DNA of 32,962 bases from an uncultured Nodularia sp. (GTDB lineage Bacteria > Cyanobacteriota > Cyanobacteriia > Cyanobacteriales > Nostocaceae): contig CAIWDD010000068.1 of NCBI GenBank assembly GCA_903911355.1, positions 1-32,962 on the forward strand, in the 5' to 3' direction. Positions 17,710 through 26,502 of this stretch are shown in pieces. The position numbers were made by a program, and so were the translations under genes. Position 1 is the first letter of the stretch; every line of letters begins with the position of its first letter. Under the pieces are notes generated by a model. It saw nothing but the letters and a program-made list of their open reading frames with translations, was not told where the DNA came from and made no database searches.

Positions 17710-17812
17710 AATCTGCCCTTATGAAGTTATACAAATCTCATCCTAGCAAAGGGTAGCTCAATGAGTTAGGGTGAGGTATTGATTATATATCAACAAAGTT
17801 GTACTATTATGA

Positions 17813-17818
17813 TATAAT
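17813..17818 (+). promoter_or_regulatory. -10 box of the tRNA-Pro gene
   Basis: A perfect TATAAT lies 20 bases before the mature tRNA 5' end. A weak -35 candidate TCAACA is 17 bases further upstream. Confidence 0.5.
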
Positions 17819-17837
17819 CGTATCGTGTATGTCGTGG

Positions 17838-17911
17838 CGGGATGTAGCGCAGCTTGGTAGCGCACTTCGTTCGGGACGAAGGGGCCGCTGGTTCGAATCC
17901 AGTCATCCCGA
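17838..17911 (+). tRNA. tRNA-Pro (anticodon CGG)
   Basis: The 74-base sequence folds into a full cloverleaf. The acceptor stem CGGGATG pairs with CATCCCG. The D arm is GCGC around AGCTTGGTA. The anticodon stem CTTCG/CGAAG encloses the loop TTCGGGA with anticodon CGG, reading the proline codon CCG. The T arm CTGG TTCGAAT CCAG and the discriminator A follow. CCA is not encoded, as is usual in cyanobacteria. Confidence 0.95.
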
Positions 17912-18296
17912 TGTACATTAACTTAATTTTAATTGTCCGCGTTGCCCAACTACCTAGTCATCAAGGTGTATCGGCGTTCAAAACTATTATAATGAGAGCT
18001 TTTATTGATTTCTATTGCTTCAGTTAGAGGATGTTTGGAAAGTATTAAACAGGTAATGTTTATATTAGGGAACAGGGAACAGGGAACAGGGAACACACAA
18101 AAAACAATAAAATCCAGTCCCCTCCCCTGACAAGGGGAGGGTTAGGGTGGGGTGAAACAATAGTTGATACACTAATCATACCTTTTAAAACATCCTCTGA
18201 GGAAAAATCCCCAACGAACTGCGCCTTTCACCCCACCTAAATTGGAGTAGATGACTTGAATCTGGCCGCCCTAAACCTGGAAATGCAGCAGAACCT
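17912..18296. other. Spacer after tRNA-Pro, largely a miniature element
   Basis: About 175 of these 385 bases belong to the TIR-bounded element at 18026-18198. The rest has no recognisable gene. The DUF29 start follows at 18297 without a strong Shine-Dalgarno. Confidence 0.6.
18026..18198 (+). mobile_element. MITE-like element family B, copy 1
   Basis: The 173-bp non-coding element is bounded by perfect 11-bp terminal inverted repeats, AGAGGATGTTT and AAACATCCTCT. Inside are four AGGGAAC heptamers, then a strong hairpin (CCCTCCCCT/AGGGGAGGG) and a G-rich tract at 18134-18152 of four G-runs. A homologous copy lies in inverse orientation at 29521-29701. No target-site duplication is clear at this copy. 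It probably depends on a transposase encoded elsewhere. Confidence 0.75.
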
Positions 18297-18725
18297 ATGA
18301 ACTCCAGCACCCATGACCATGATTTTTATGCTTGGACACAAGAACAAGTAAACCTGTTAAAAACAGGACAACTTGATCAGGTCGATTGGCAAAATATTGT
18401 CGAAGAAATAGAAGACATGGGACGCTCAGAAAAACGACAATTAGAAAGTAGATTAGAAATTTTAATTATCCACCTTTTAAAATGGCAATTTCAGCCCAGC
18501 TTACGCTCTCGCAGTTGGCAATTAACCATTAAAGAGCAACGGCTGCGTTTAGAAAAACTCCTGGAAAAAAACCCTAGTCTTCAACCTCATCTCACTGTAG
18601 CCATAGAAGATGTTTATCCTTTAGCTACCATTAGCGCCGAAAGAGAAACGGGATTATCATCATTTCCCGAAACCTGTCCCTACAAACTCACAGAGATTTT
18701 ATCCCCTGAATTTTTACCACAGTAA
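18297..18725 (+). CDS. DUF29 family protein
   Basis: The 142-residue protein is a typical DUF29 member, a family abundant in cyanobacteria without known function. The diagnostic parts are DHDFYAWTQEQVNLLKTGQLD, then DWQNIVEEIEDMGRSEKRQL and LLKWQFQP. No membrane segment or catalytic motif is visible. Its 3' 177 bases are duplicated almost perfectly at 20737-20913, beyond the DNA methyltransferase gene. DUF29 genes often sit in mobile or toxin-like neighbourhoods, which suits this location, but no function is claimed. Confidence 0.85.
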   Translation: MNSSTHDHDFYAWTQEQVNLLKTGQLDQVDWQNIVEEIEDMGRSEKRQLESRLEILIIHLLKWQFQPSLRSRSWQLTIKEQRLRLEKLLEKNPSLQPHLTVAIEDVYPLATISAERETGLSSFPETCPYKLTEILSPEFLPQ

Positions 18726-19002
18726 ATTATAGAAGTCGAAGATATTGGCCCTAGGAGCGATCGCACTAGGGCTGCTGCAGTGAGCTTGAGCCGAAGTGCA
18801 GATCCCACATCTTATAGTTGACCAAATACCAGAAACTGAGTAGATTTTCTCATGAGTGTATCGGTAAAATGGCAGCAAGGTGAAAATATAAATTTACTAA
18901 TTTACGAATTTACGCCAAGACGAAATTCTAAACTAAATTGAGGTGATTTAGTGCCAGTAAATGCTGATAAACCGCACCTGACGACCTAGCATTATTTGGA
19001 AT

Positions 19003-20535
19003 ATGAATATAACCAAAGCTACAGAACAAACCAGGGCGTTGCGTCAATCACAACTAGATGAAGCCAAAACCCAAATCGAGCGTAACAAACTCGGACAGTT
19101 TGCCACACCAACAGATTTGGCATCCGACATTTTGAAATATGCATTTGAGTTATTTCCAGCACATCTCAAAGTCCGTTTTCTTGATCCAGCTTTTGGCACA
19201 GGTTCTTTCTACTCAGCATTATTACAGATATTTCCTGTATCACAAATTGCAGAAGCAGTAGGTTACGAAATTGATGCACACTACGGATTAGAAGCGGTTT
19301 CAATTTGGCGTAACACGCCACTAAAGTTGAATATTGCTGACTTTACCCAAGCAACACTACCAAACTGTGATGATAAAAAAGCTAACTTACTCATTTGCAA
19401 TCCACCTTATGTACGACATCATCATTTGAGCCGAATTGAAAAGCAACGATTACAAAGTAAAACTTTTCAGATCACAGGAATAAAACTCAGCAAATTAGCT
19501 AGCCTTTACTGCCATTTTTTGGGTATTTCGGATGCATGGATGGCTGAGAATTGCTTGGCTGGTTGGCTAATCCCCAGTGGATTTATGGACGTAAATTACG
19601 GGCAGCAAGTTAAGGAGTATCTCTTAAATCAGGTTACATTGCTGCGCGTTCATCGGTTTCATCCAAATGATATCCAATTTGAAGATGCATTAGTATCTAG
19701 TGCCATTGTTTGGTTTAAGAAAGCTTTGCCACCAGCTAACCATCATGTTGAGTTCAGCTATGGCGGTAGTCTGACAGAACCTGACGAAAGTCAGCATATT
19801 TCTGTAGAGGTGTTATGTGATCAAACCAAGTGGATAAAGATTGGAAATGTCTCAAATAAAATAGGCGACAATTTTCAGCAATTTCAGCTAAAAGATTTAT
19901 TTACTATCAAACGGGGGCTAGCTACGGGAGCTAATAATTTCTTTGTCCTCACAAAGCAGCAAGTTACTGCGTATCAACTTCCTACAGATTTCTTCAAGCC
20001 GATTCTACCTAGTCCCCGCTATTTATTAGTTGATGAAATTGAAGCTGATAACGTGGGTAATCCCATTTTAGAACAGCAGCTATTTTTGCTTGACTGCCAT
20101 TTGCCTTTATCTGAGGTGAAAGCAAAGTATCCAATGCTTTGGCAATATCTCCAGATGGGAGTAGAGAATGGAATTAGCGATCGCTATTTGTGCAAACATC
20201 GCTCTCCCTGGTATTCACAGGAGAATCGTTCACCCTCCCCATTCCTCTGTACCTATATGGGTCGTCAAGATACTAAAAGAGGCAGGCCCTTCCGCTTTAT
20301 TCTCAATCACTCCCAAGCAACGGCTACTAACGTTTACTTGATGTTGTATCCTAAACCTATCCTGGATAAAGCACTTTCACAAAATTCGGAAAAAATAAAG
20401 CAAGTGTGGCAAGCTTTGAATGAGATTTCTGATGAAATGCTGATGGGAGAGGGTCGCTTGTACGGAGGTGGACTGTATAAGCTGGAGCCAAAGGAATTGG
20501 CTAATGCTATTGTTTCAAATCCACTATTGTTTTAA
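19003..20535 (+). CDS. Orphan N6-adenine DNA methyltransferase (Eco57I/BsuBI-like class)
   Basis: The 510-residue protein is a DNA N6-adenine methyltransferase. RNKLGQFATP lies at about residues 28-38, the SAM-binding motif I LDPAFGTGSF near 60-69, and the catalytic NPPY near 133-136. The C-terminal half should hold the target recognition domain, starting around the LKDLFTIKRGLATG segment. The layout matches the methyltransferases of Type II systems such as BsuBI/PstI, but this assignment is from memory of the motif style. No restriction endonuclease gene is adjacent: the next 480 bases hold a repeat and a DUF29 fragment. It is thus either a solitary methyltransferase or the survivor of a broken system. 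The ATG at 19003 lacks a strong Shine-Dalgarno. Confidence 0.82.
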   Translation: MNITKATEQTRALRQSQLDEAKTQIERNKLGQFATPTDLASDILKYAFELFPAHLKVRFLDPAFGTGSFYSALLQIFPVSQIAEAVGYEIDAHYGLEAVSIWRNTPLKLNIADFTQATLPNCDDKKANLLICNPPYVRHHHLSRIEKQRLQSKTFQITGIKLSKLASLYCHFLGISDAWMAENCLAGWLIPSGFMDVNYGQQVKEYLLNQVTLLRVHRFHPNDIQFEDALVSSAIVWFKKALPPANHHVEFSYGGSLTEPDESQHISVEVLCDQTKWIKIGNVSNKIGDNFQQFQLKDLFTIKRGLATGANNFFVLTKQQVTAYQLPTDFFKPILPSPRYLLVDEIEADNVGNPILEQQLFLLDCHLPLSEVKAKYPMLWQYLQMGVENGISDRYLCKHRSPWYSQENRSPSPFLCTYMGRQDTKRGRPFRFILNHSQATATNVYLMLYPKPILDKALSQNSEKIKQVWQALNEISDEMLMGEGRLYGGGLYKLEPKELANAIVSNPLLF

Positions 20536-20644
20536 GGTGAAAAACACCAGAAAATTTGGTGGTTTGGAAGCTATTGCAACAGATTCTTAGACAGTTCATC
20601 CCGATTTTTTACTGTAAGTTCGCAAATTAAGGAAAACTACATAA

Positions 20645-20738
20645 AGCCTTTTTCAGGCTAATGAAGTACACATCAATTGCCTATTCCCTGTTCCCTAAGA
20701 TAAAAATTACCTGTTGAAAACTTATCAAACAACCTCTT
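20645..20738. repeat. Hybrid repeat joining family A and family B
   Basis: The left half (AGCCTTTTTCAGGCT, then ATGAAGTACACATC) matches family A. The right half (TTCCCTAAGATAAAAATTAC, then TTGAAAACTTATCAAAC) matches the end of the family B element at 29653-29701, and it ends in a TIR variant CAAACAACCTCT. The switch happens in the shared CCCTGTT heptamers. The element ends exactly where the DUF29 fragment begins. Confidence 0.7.
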
Positions 20739-20913
20739 AGAAAAACTCCTGGAAAAAAACCCTAGTCTTCAACCTCATCTCACTGTAACCATAGAAGATG
20801 TTTATCCTCTAGCTACCATTAGCGCCGAAAGAGAAACGGGATTATCATCATTTCCCCAAACCTGTCCCTACAAGCTCACAGAGATTTTATCCCCGGAATT
20901 TTTACCACAGTAA
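20737..20913 (+). pseudogene. 3' fragment of a duplicated DUF29 gene
   Basis: The fragment encodes the last 58 residues of the DUF29 protein, from LEKLLEKNPS to SPEFLPQ and the stop. Over 185 aligned bases (18549-18733 against 20737-20921) only five positions differ. It has no start codon or 5' part and is cut at the end of the hybrid repeat. The near identity points to a recent duplication. Confidence 0.9.
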
Positions 20914-20922
20914 ATTATAGAT

Positions 20923-20987
20923 ATATCCCCGACTTCTCAGTGTCATTTTATTCAGTAGCCATGAATCTGAATAGAAGTCGGGGATAT
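20923..20987. terminator. 15-bp perfect inverted repeat downstream of gcvP
   Basis: ATATCCCCGACTTCT at 20923-20937 pairs perfectly with its inverse at 20973-20987 around a 35-base loop. It lies 35 bases past the gcvP stop on the minus strand and after the DUF29 fragment on the plus strand. It may end transcription from both sides, but the large loop and missing T-run make this uncertain. The sequence also looks like a common dispersed cyanobacterial repeat. Confidence 0.4.
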
Positions 20988-21021
20988 GAGAATCAGGAGC
21001 GGTGATTAACCACCGATGATT

Positions 21022-23946
21022 TCACTGATAAGCATCCATAGGTAAACAAGCACAAACAAAATGGCGATCGCCAAAAGCCGAGTCAACCCTACCCACACTA
21101 GGCCAGAACTTATATTCACGAGTCCAGGGACTAGGGTAAGCAGCTTGTTCACGGGAATAGCCATGATTCCAAGGTTCCGCAATCAAACTGTAAGCCGTAT
21201 GGGGTGCATTTTTGAGCGGATTATCTTGCAGATCCATCTGGCCAGATTCAATAGCAGATATTTCTCCCCGGATAGCAATCAACGCCTCACAGAACCGGTC
21301 TAACTCTGGGCGAGATTCGCTTTCTGTGGGTTCCACCATCATAGTACCCGCCACAGGCCAAGACACAGTAGGCGCATGGAAACCATAATCAATCAGCCGC
21401 TTGGCAATATCATCAACTTCGATCAGCGCCGACTTTTTCACCCCCCGTAAATCTAAAATACACTCATGGGCGACAAAATCATTTTTGCCCTTATACAGCA
21501 CTGGATAGTAAGACTTTAAGCGGTGGGCGATATAATTAGCATTAAGAATTGCCACCTTAGTCGCCTGGGTCAAACCCTCAGACCCCATCATAGTAATGTA
21601 CATCCAAGAGATAACTAAAATACTAGCACTACCCCAGGGCGCAGCAGCCACCGCCCCAATTTGAGCATCTCCAGAGGGTATAACCGGGTGTCCAGGGAGG
21701 AAAGGGACAAGATGTTGAGCCACACCAATCGGTCCCATACCAGGGCCACCGCCACCATGAGGAATACAGAAAGTTTTATGCAGATTTAAATGACAGACAT
21801 CCGCCCCAATATCTCCAGGGCGACAAATACCCACTTGGGCATTCATATTCGCCCCATCCATATACACTTGTCCACCGTGATCATGAACAATGGCGCAGAT
21901 TTCCTGAATCCCTTCCTCAAACACACCATGGGTGGAAGGATAGGTGACCATTAAAGCCGCCAGTTGATCCCCGTATTTAACCGCCTTGGTTTGCAAATCA
22001 TCCAGGTCAATATTACCCAAAGCATCACAAGCAACTGGGATCACCTTCATCCCACACATCACCGCACTGGCGGGATTAGTTCCATGGGCGGACTCAGGAA
22101 TTAAACAAATATTACGGTGTCCTTCCCCCCGACTGTGGTGATATTGACGGATTACCAAAAGTCCTGTATACTCACCCTGAGAACCGGCATTAGGTTGTAA
22201 AGAAATTCCCGCAAAACCTGTAATCTCCGCTAACCAGGTTTCCAGTTGCTGGAAGAGGATTTGATAACCCCGGGTTTGGGAAACCGGCGCGAAGGGATGA
22301 ATCTTAGCAAACTCCTCCCAAGTAACGGGGATCATCTCTGCGGTAGCATTCAGTTTCATGGTACAGGAACCCAAGGGGATCATGGATGTGGTTAAAGATA
22401 AATCCTTGGTTTCTAGCTGATGCAGATAACGTAATAACTCAGTTTCGGAGTGATAGCGGTTAAACACCGGATGAGTCAGATAACTGCTGGTGCGCTCCAG
22501 TAACAGATGAGAACGGGAATCACAAGTTAATTCTTCTAGAGTAAAGGGTAAGTCATCGGTGAGAGCGAAAATCTGCCACAGATCAATTAAATCTTCTGGG
22601 GTAGTAGTTTCGTCTAGGGAAATCCCCACAGATGTAGGATCAAAAACCCGGATATTAATCTTTCTCTCTTGACAAGCTTGCAGAATTGGTGTAATTGATT
22701 GTGCGCCTAACTCTACGCGCAGGGTGTCAAAGAAATATTCAGAACTAATCCTGTAACCCAGGCGCTTGAGTCCTGCAGCTAAAATTACAGTTAACTGGTG
22801 AATGTTACAGGCAATGTTTTTAATACCATCTCCACCATGATATACAGCATACATACTCGCCATGACTGCCAATAACACCTGGGCAGTACAGATATTACTA
22901 GTTGCTTTTTCCCGCCGTATATGCTGTTCCCGGGTTTGTAAAGCCAGACGTAAAGCCCGCTGACCGTGGGCATCTTTTGATACTCCTACTATTCGCCCCG
23001 GAACCTGGCGCTTATACTGTTCTTTGGTAGCGAAGTATGCCGCATGGGGTCCCCCAAACCCCAGAGGAATACCTAAACGTTGAGTACTACCCACCGCAAT
23101 ATCAGCACCCAATTCTCCGGGTGGTGTCAATAAGGTTAAACTTAAAGGGTCTGCTGCTACCGTCACCAATGCACCCTGAGCATGGGCTTTTTCAATAAAA
23201 GCGCGGTAGTCGTAAATCGTGCCATCACTAGCAGGATATTGCAGAATAGCCCCAAAAATCCCTTGGGTAAAATCTTGGCGATGATCACCGATAATGATTT
23301 CAATCCCCAAGGGTTGAGCACGAGTTTTCAACACCTCGATAGTTTGGGGATGACAGTTGTCAGAGACAAAATAAGCATGGGCTTGATTTTTGCACACCCC
23401 ATAACTCAGACTCATGGCTTCAGCTGCTGCGGTCGCTTCATCCAGTAAGGAAGCGTTAGCAATTTCCAACCCTGTGAGGTCAATAATCATTGTCTGGAAA
23501 TTGAGCAGGGCTTCCAGTCGTCCCTGGGCGATTTCTGGCTGATAGGGGGTGTAAGCTGTATACCAACCCGGATTTTCTAGAATATTGCGCTGAATCACCG
23601 GGGGGGTAATACAGTCATAATATCCAGTACCAATGTATGAACGCCACACCTGATTTTTAGCGGCAATTTGTTTTAATTTAGCCAGGGCGGTATATTCACC
23701 CTGGGCTGGTGGTAATTTGAGCTTTTTTTGTAGGCGAATACCGGGGGGTACTGTGTGATCAATCAGTGAATCCAGAGTTTCTAAACCCAATACCTCCAGC
23801 ATTTCTTGGATTTCTTGGGAGTCGGGGCCAATGTGCCGTTCTGGGAAATTAGTTAACTCTGAACTGCTTTGACTAATTATTTCACTAATTATTTCACTAA
23901 TTATTGGTTCATGGCTGGATTGGGGAATAGGTGGGTAACTTACCAC
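21022..23946 (-). CDS. gcvP: Glycine dehydrogenase (decarboxylating), P-protein
   Basis: The 974-residue PLP enzyme decarboxylates glycine and passes the aminomethyl group to the lipoyl arm of GcvH. It is central to photorespiratory glycine breakdown in cyanobacteria. RHIGP starts the conserved part near residue 36, and both homologous halves are present. The PLP lysine lies in [20 protein letters not shown] near residue 723. Full length is normal for the fused single-chain form. The N-terminal 35 residues are variable and carry the repeat [12 protein letters not shown], encoded by a 12-bp tandem repeat. The gene is third in gcvT-gcvH-gcvP, 81 bases after gcvH. Confidence 0.96.
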   Translation of the reverse strand: MVSYPPIPQSSHEPIISEIISEIISQSSSELTNFPERHIGPDSQEIQEMLEVLGLETLDSLIDHTVPPGIRLQKKLKLPPAQGEYTALAKLKQIAAKNQVWRSYIGTGYYDCITPPVIQRNILENPGWYTAYTPYQPEIAQGRLEALLNFQTMIIDLTGLEIANASLLDEATAAAEAMSLSYGVCKNQAHAYFVSDNCHPQTIEVLKTRAQPLGIEIIIGDHRQDFTQGIFGAILQYPASDGTIYDYRAFIEKAHAQGALVTVAADPLSLTLLTPPGELGADIAVGSTQRLGIPLGFGGPHAAYFATKEQYKRQVPGRIVGVSKDAHGQRALRLALQTREQHIRREKATSNICTAQVLLAVMASMYAVYHGGDGIKNIACNIHQLTVILAAGLKRLGYRISSEYFFDTLRVELGAQSITPILQACQERKINIRVFDPTSVGISLDETTTPEDLIDLWQIFALTDDLPFTLEELTCDSRSHLLLERTSSYLTHPVFNRYHSETELLRYLHQLETKDLSLTTSMIPLGSCTMKLNATAEMIPVTWEEFAKIHPFAPVSQTRGYQILFQQLETWLAEITGFAGISLQPNAGSQGEYTGLLVIRQYHHSRGEGHRNICLIPESAHGTNPASAVMCGMKVIPVACDALGNIDLDDLQTKAVKYGDQLAALMVTYPSTHGVFEEGIQEICAIVHDHGGQVYMDGANMNAQVGICRPGDIGADVCHLNLHKTFCIPHGGGGPGMGPIGVAQHLVPFLPGHPVIPSGDAQIGAVAAAPWGSASILVISWMYITMMGSEGLTQATKVAILNANYIAHRLKSYYPVLYKGKNDFVAHECILDLRGVKKSALIEVDDIAKRLIDYGFHAPTVSWPVAGTMMVEPTESESRPELDRFCEALIAIRGEISAIESGQMDLQDNPLKNAPHTAYSLIAEPWNHGYSREQAAYPSPWTREYKFWPSVGRVDSAFGDRHFVCACLPMDAYQ
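23872..23905. repeat. 12-bp tandem repeat in the gcvP 5' end
   Basis: The unit ACTAATTATTTC is present about 2.8 times in frame, giving repeated Ser-Glu-Ile-Ile in the non-conserved N-terminus of GcvP. It is likely neutral slippage. Confidence 0.75.
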
Positions 23947-23999
23947 AAGTTGAACTCCAAACGTAACTACTTCATATTTTGCAACAAATATTCAAAGAC

Positions 24000-24019
24000 T
24001 GTAGGGACAAGTCCCTACA
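24000..24019. promoter_or_regulatory. Perfect hairpin between gcvH and gcvP
   Basis: TGTAGGGAC and GTCCCTACA form a perfect 9-bp stem with a 2-base loop, 9 bases past the gcvH stop on the minus strand. No T-run follows. It may stabilise or cut the gcvH part of the message and so adjust GcvH against GcvP. The sequence may also be a dispersed repeat. Confidence 0.4.
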
Positions 24020-24027
24020 TATGTCAT

Positions 24028-24417
24028 CTACTCCCCTTCTACCAGGGCGCGGTACTCATCAGCGCTCAAAGCATCCAGTACCTCATCGGGATCATTAACA
24101 CGCACTTTTAACAACCAGGCTTCGCCATAGGGGTCTTCTGCTACTTCTTCGGGAGACTCTAGTAAAGCCTCATTGCGTTCTATGACTGTACCGGTAACTG
24201 GTGAATTGAGGTCTTCAACGGCTTTGACAGATTCAATGGTGCCAAAAGTTTCTCCCTTGGTTACTAGGTCACCAATGTCTGGTAATTCCAAAAAGACAAC
24301 ATCACCCATTTGGTCTATAGCAAATTCTGTAATACCAATGGTGCCAATTTCTCCATCTAGCCGCACGTATTCGTGAGTATCCTGGTATTTCAAATCCTGC
24401 GGATATTCAAAAGACAT
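24028..24417 (-). CDS. gcvH: Glycine cleavage system H protein
   Basis: The 129-residue lipoyl carrier shuttles the aminomethyl group between GcvP and GcvT. The lipoylated lysine is Lys65 in [15 protein letters not shown]. The hallmark LPDIGD and the C-terminal [13 protein letters not shown] are present. The start at 24417 ([11 protein letters not shown]) is chosen over an ATG 24 bases upstream because a GGAAGG Shine-Dalgarno sits about 9 bases before it and the family begins here. It follows gcvT by about 220 bases. Its cofactor is built by lipoyl synthase, one of which is encoded at 16.8-17.7 kb. Confidence 0.95.
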   Translation of the reverse strand: MSFEYPQDLKYQDTHEYVRLDGEIGTIGITEFAIDQMGDVVFLELPDIGDLVTKGETFGTIESVKAVEDLNSPVTGTVIERNEALLESPEEVAEDPYGEAWLLKVRVNDPDEVLDALSADEYRALVEGE

Positions 24418-24635
24418 TTTAGTTTTTTCCTTCCATATCAAAATAGTTAGCGCCCACAGTTCCTCAGTTATGGTCGGTCATGATCGCGTTTCCTAATTAT
24501 ATGAGGTCTACCATAGTTACCTTTTCCTTGGTTTAGGGGTCGGGTATGGCTTACGCAAGCGGTAGCTATGGGTGTACCTAGTCAACTCAGAAATGCTATA
24601 ACCATCATTTAAATTGAGTAACTCAAAACACATTA

Positions 24636-25772
24636 TCAGTTAGTGAGACGATTTCGGGAGCGATAAAACGGACGTTTGACTACAACACCCCGGTAATTCT
24701 TACCACGTATATCTACTTCTAACTGTTCACCCACCTTTGTTAATTGAGTAGGAACATAGGCTAAGGCTATAGGATAGCCTAATGTGGGGGATAAAGTCCC
24801 GCTGGTAATCTCGCCCACAACTTCACCTGCTGATAGAATGGGGTAGCCATGGCGCGCAATATTCCGCCCTGACATTTGTAAGCCGATTAACCGCTTCTGC
24901 ACTCCCTGGGCTTTTTGTTGTGCTAAAATTTCTCTACCGATAAAATCATTTTTACTGTCGAGGTGAACTAGCCACCCTAAACCCGCTTCTAGGGGGGTGG
25001 TGGTGTCGTCAATGTCTTGACCATAAAGGGCCATGGCTGCTTCTAGTCGTAGGGTGTCTCTAGCACCTAGTCCGCAAGGGGTAACGCCGGTTTGATGGAG
25101 TCTTTGCCACAATTCTATACCCTGATCTGCATCTACCATGACCTCAAAGCCATCTTCCCCGGTGTAACCGGTGCGGGCGATAAAGGCGGGTTTACCCAGT
25201 AGAGTTGTTTGGAGATGACCAAAGGGTTTAATAGGTTGTAGGTCTGCTTGTACTAAGGTCTGAAGATGTTTAACGGCCTCTGGTCCTTGGATGGCAATTA
25301 ATACTTTTGACTGTGACTGGTCTTGAAACTCTACCTGATTTTGGTCTAGTTGCTGTAATAGCCATGTTTTATCTTTATCGGTGGTGGCGGCATTGACAAT
25401 TAGTACAGCCTTTTGTGTGCCGGTGCTATCCTCACCTTGATAGTATATAATGATGTCGTCAATAATTCCTCCCTGGGGATTGAGTAAGACTGTGTATTGT
25501 GCTTCACCTGGTTTTAGTCGGGTTAGGTCTGAGGGTACTAAGGGCTGAAGTTGGTTAATTAGGTGTTTACCCTGGAGGGTGAATTTACCCATGTGGGATA
25601 TATCGAACATCCCCGCTGTGGTTCTCACAGCTTCATGTTCCTGAGTAATACCAGTAAATTGTACAGGCATTTCCCAACCGCCAAAGCTGGTAAAACGGGC
25701 TTTGAGTTCTGCACCTAGTTGATATAAGGGGGTTCGCCTTAAGGATGGGGTGATGTCTTGTTGATGAGCCAC
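24636..25772 (-). CDS. gcvT: Glycine cleavage system aminomethyltransferase, T-protein
   Basis: The 378-residue enzyme releases ammonia from the aminomethyl-GcvH intermediate and forms 5,10-methylene-tetrahydrofolate. RRTPLY, FGGWEMPVQF and FDISHMGKF open the protein. The folate-site segment QYTVLLNPQGGIIDD is near residue 92, ARTGYTGEDGFE near 200 and CGLGARDTLRLEAAMALYG near 235. Length is normal. It is the first gene of the operon. No glycine riboswitch consensus could be found in the 110 bases upstream or in the gcvT-gcvH spacer. Confidence 0.95.
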   Translation of the reverse strand: MAHQQDITPSLRRTPLYQLGAELKARFTSFGGWEMPVQFTGITQEHEAVRTTAGMFDISHMGKFTLQGKHLINQLQPLVPSDLTRLKPGEAQYTVLLNPQGGIIDDIIIYYQGEDSTGTQKAVLIVNAATTDKDKTWLLQQLDQNQVEFQDQSQSKVLIAIQGPEAVKHLQTLVQADLQPIKPFGHLQTTLLGKPAFIARTGYTGEDGFEVMVDADQGIELWQRLHQTGVTPCGLGARDTLRLEAAMALYGQDIDDTTTPLEAGLGWLVHLDSKNDFIGREILAQQKAQGVQKRLIGLQMSGRNIARHGYPILSAGEVVGEITSGTLSPTLGYPIALAYVPTQLTKVGEQLEVDIRGKNYRGVVVKRPFYRSRNRLTN

Positions 25773-25908
25773 AAATATTTATGCGATCGCAGGTCATTAT
25801 ATATCCTAGGGTATGCTTTATGGTTATGGCTCAGGCTAGCGGGGGTTAATCAGCGTCAGTCAGCTGTAATAGTGAATAATATAATTGTTGAGATTTGTTA
25901 ACAAAAAA

Positions 25909-26406
25909 ATGATTAAGTATTGGCAACTACTGGCTAGTTTGGTTTTAGTTACCTTTGTGTTTTTCTTCCCCCTGTCTGCTGAAGCTGCTAGTTCTTCTAG
26001 TATTACCCGTTCTGTGGGTGAGGAAGTAGAGGTAAAAGATTATTCGGGTCAAGATTTGGTGGGGACTGAGTTTACCAATGTGGTGTTAAAGAACACTAAT
26101 TTTAGTAATACGAATTTCCGCGGCGGTGTGTTCAATGGCTCTTTGTTAGAGGGGGTAAATCTCCATGGTGCAGATTTTAGCGATGGTATAGCCTATTTGA
26201 CTAAGTTTAAAGGTGCTGATTTAACTGATGCTGTATTTACCAATGCCATGATGTTACGTTCTATCTTTGAGAATGTGGACATCACGGGGGCTGATTTTAC
26301 CGATGCGATTTTAGATGGACCGGAAATTAAAAAACTGTGCGCTCAAGCTAGTGGGGTGAATCCTCAAACTGGTGTAGATACCCGCGAATCTCTCCAATGT
26401 AAGTAA
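25909..26406 (+). CDS. Exported pentapeptide-repeat protein
   Basis: The product has 165 residues from the ATG at 25909, preferred over an upstream TTG that would add eight residues. Residues 1-26 form a signal peptide (hydrophobic core [14 protein letters not shown], cleavage after SAEA), so the protein should be in the periplasm or thylakoid lumen. Residues about 45-135 are pentapeptide repeats of the A(D/N)(L/F)xx type ([41 protein letters not shown]) forming a right-handed beta helix. The C-terminus has two cysteines that could form a disulfide. It resembles plant lumenal pentapeptide proteins. The partner is unknown. It is divergent from gcvT. Confidence 0.85.
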   Translation: MIKYWQLLASLVLVTFVFFFPLSAEAASSSSITRSVGEEVEVKDYSGQDLVGTEFTNVVLKNTNFSNTNFRGGVFNGSLLEGVNLHGADFSDGIAYLTKFKGADLTDAVFTNAMMLRSIFENVDITGADFTDAILDGPEIKKLCAQASGVNPQTGVDTRESLQCK

Positions 26407-26448
26407 TAATACAGTATATTACTTTTAGTTCAGGAATATAACTGAGAA

Positions 26449-26468
26449 GCCAGGGGTGAAAACCCCTG
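26449..26468 (+). terminator. Hairpin terminator after the pentapeptide gene
   Basis: CAGGGGT and ACCCCTG form a 7-bp stem with loop GAAA, 45 bases after the stop, followed by TTTAGATGTATTT. It lies between convergent genes and may serve hsdS as well. A variant of the same hairpin is at 5578-5600 on the minus strand. Confidence 0.5.
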
Positions 26469-26502
26469 TTTAGATGTATTTAAGCTCATTGATTCCCTGG
26501 TG

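Larger units (their letters stand above)
20536..21021. other. Degenerate spacer between the methyltransferase and gcvP
   Basis: No intact gene lies here. From left to right it holds about 100 bases of unassigned sequence, a hybrid repeat (20645-20736), the DUF29 3' fragment (20737-20913) and a long inverted repeat (20923-20987). It looks like the remains of insertion and deletion events. Confidence 0.65.

Noticed and set aside
18066-18096. CRISPR-like short repeats (AGGGAAC heptamers)
   Set aside because: The units are 7 bp without spacers. This is the known type of short tandem repeat in filamentous cyanobacteria.
24418-24635. Possible glycine riboswitch between gcvT and gcvH
   Set aside because: The conserved glycine aptamer core is not visible. 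The spacer only shows a small CGCTTGCGTAAGC-type stem.
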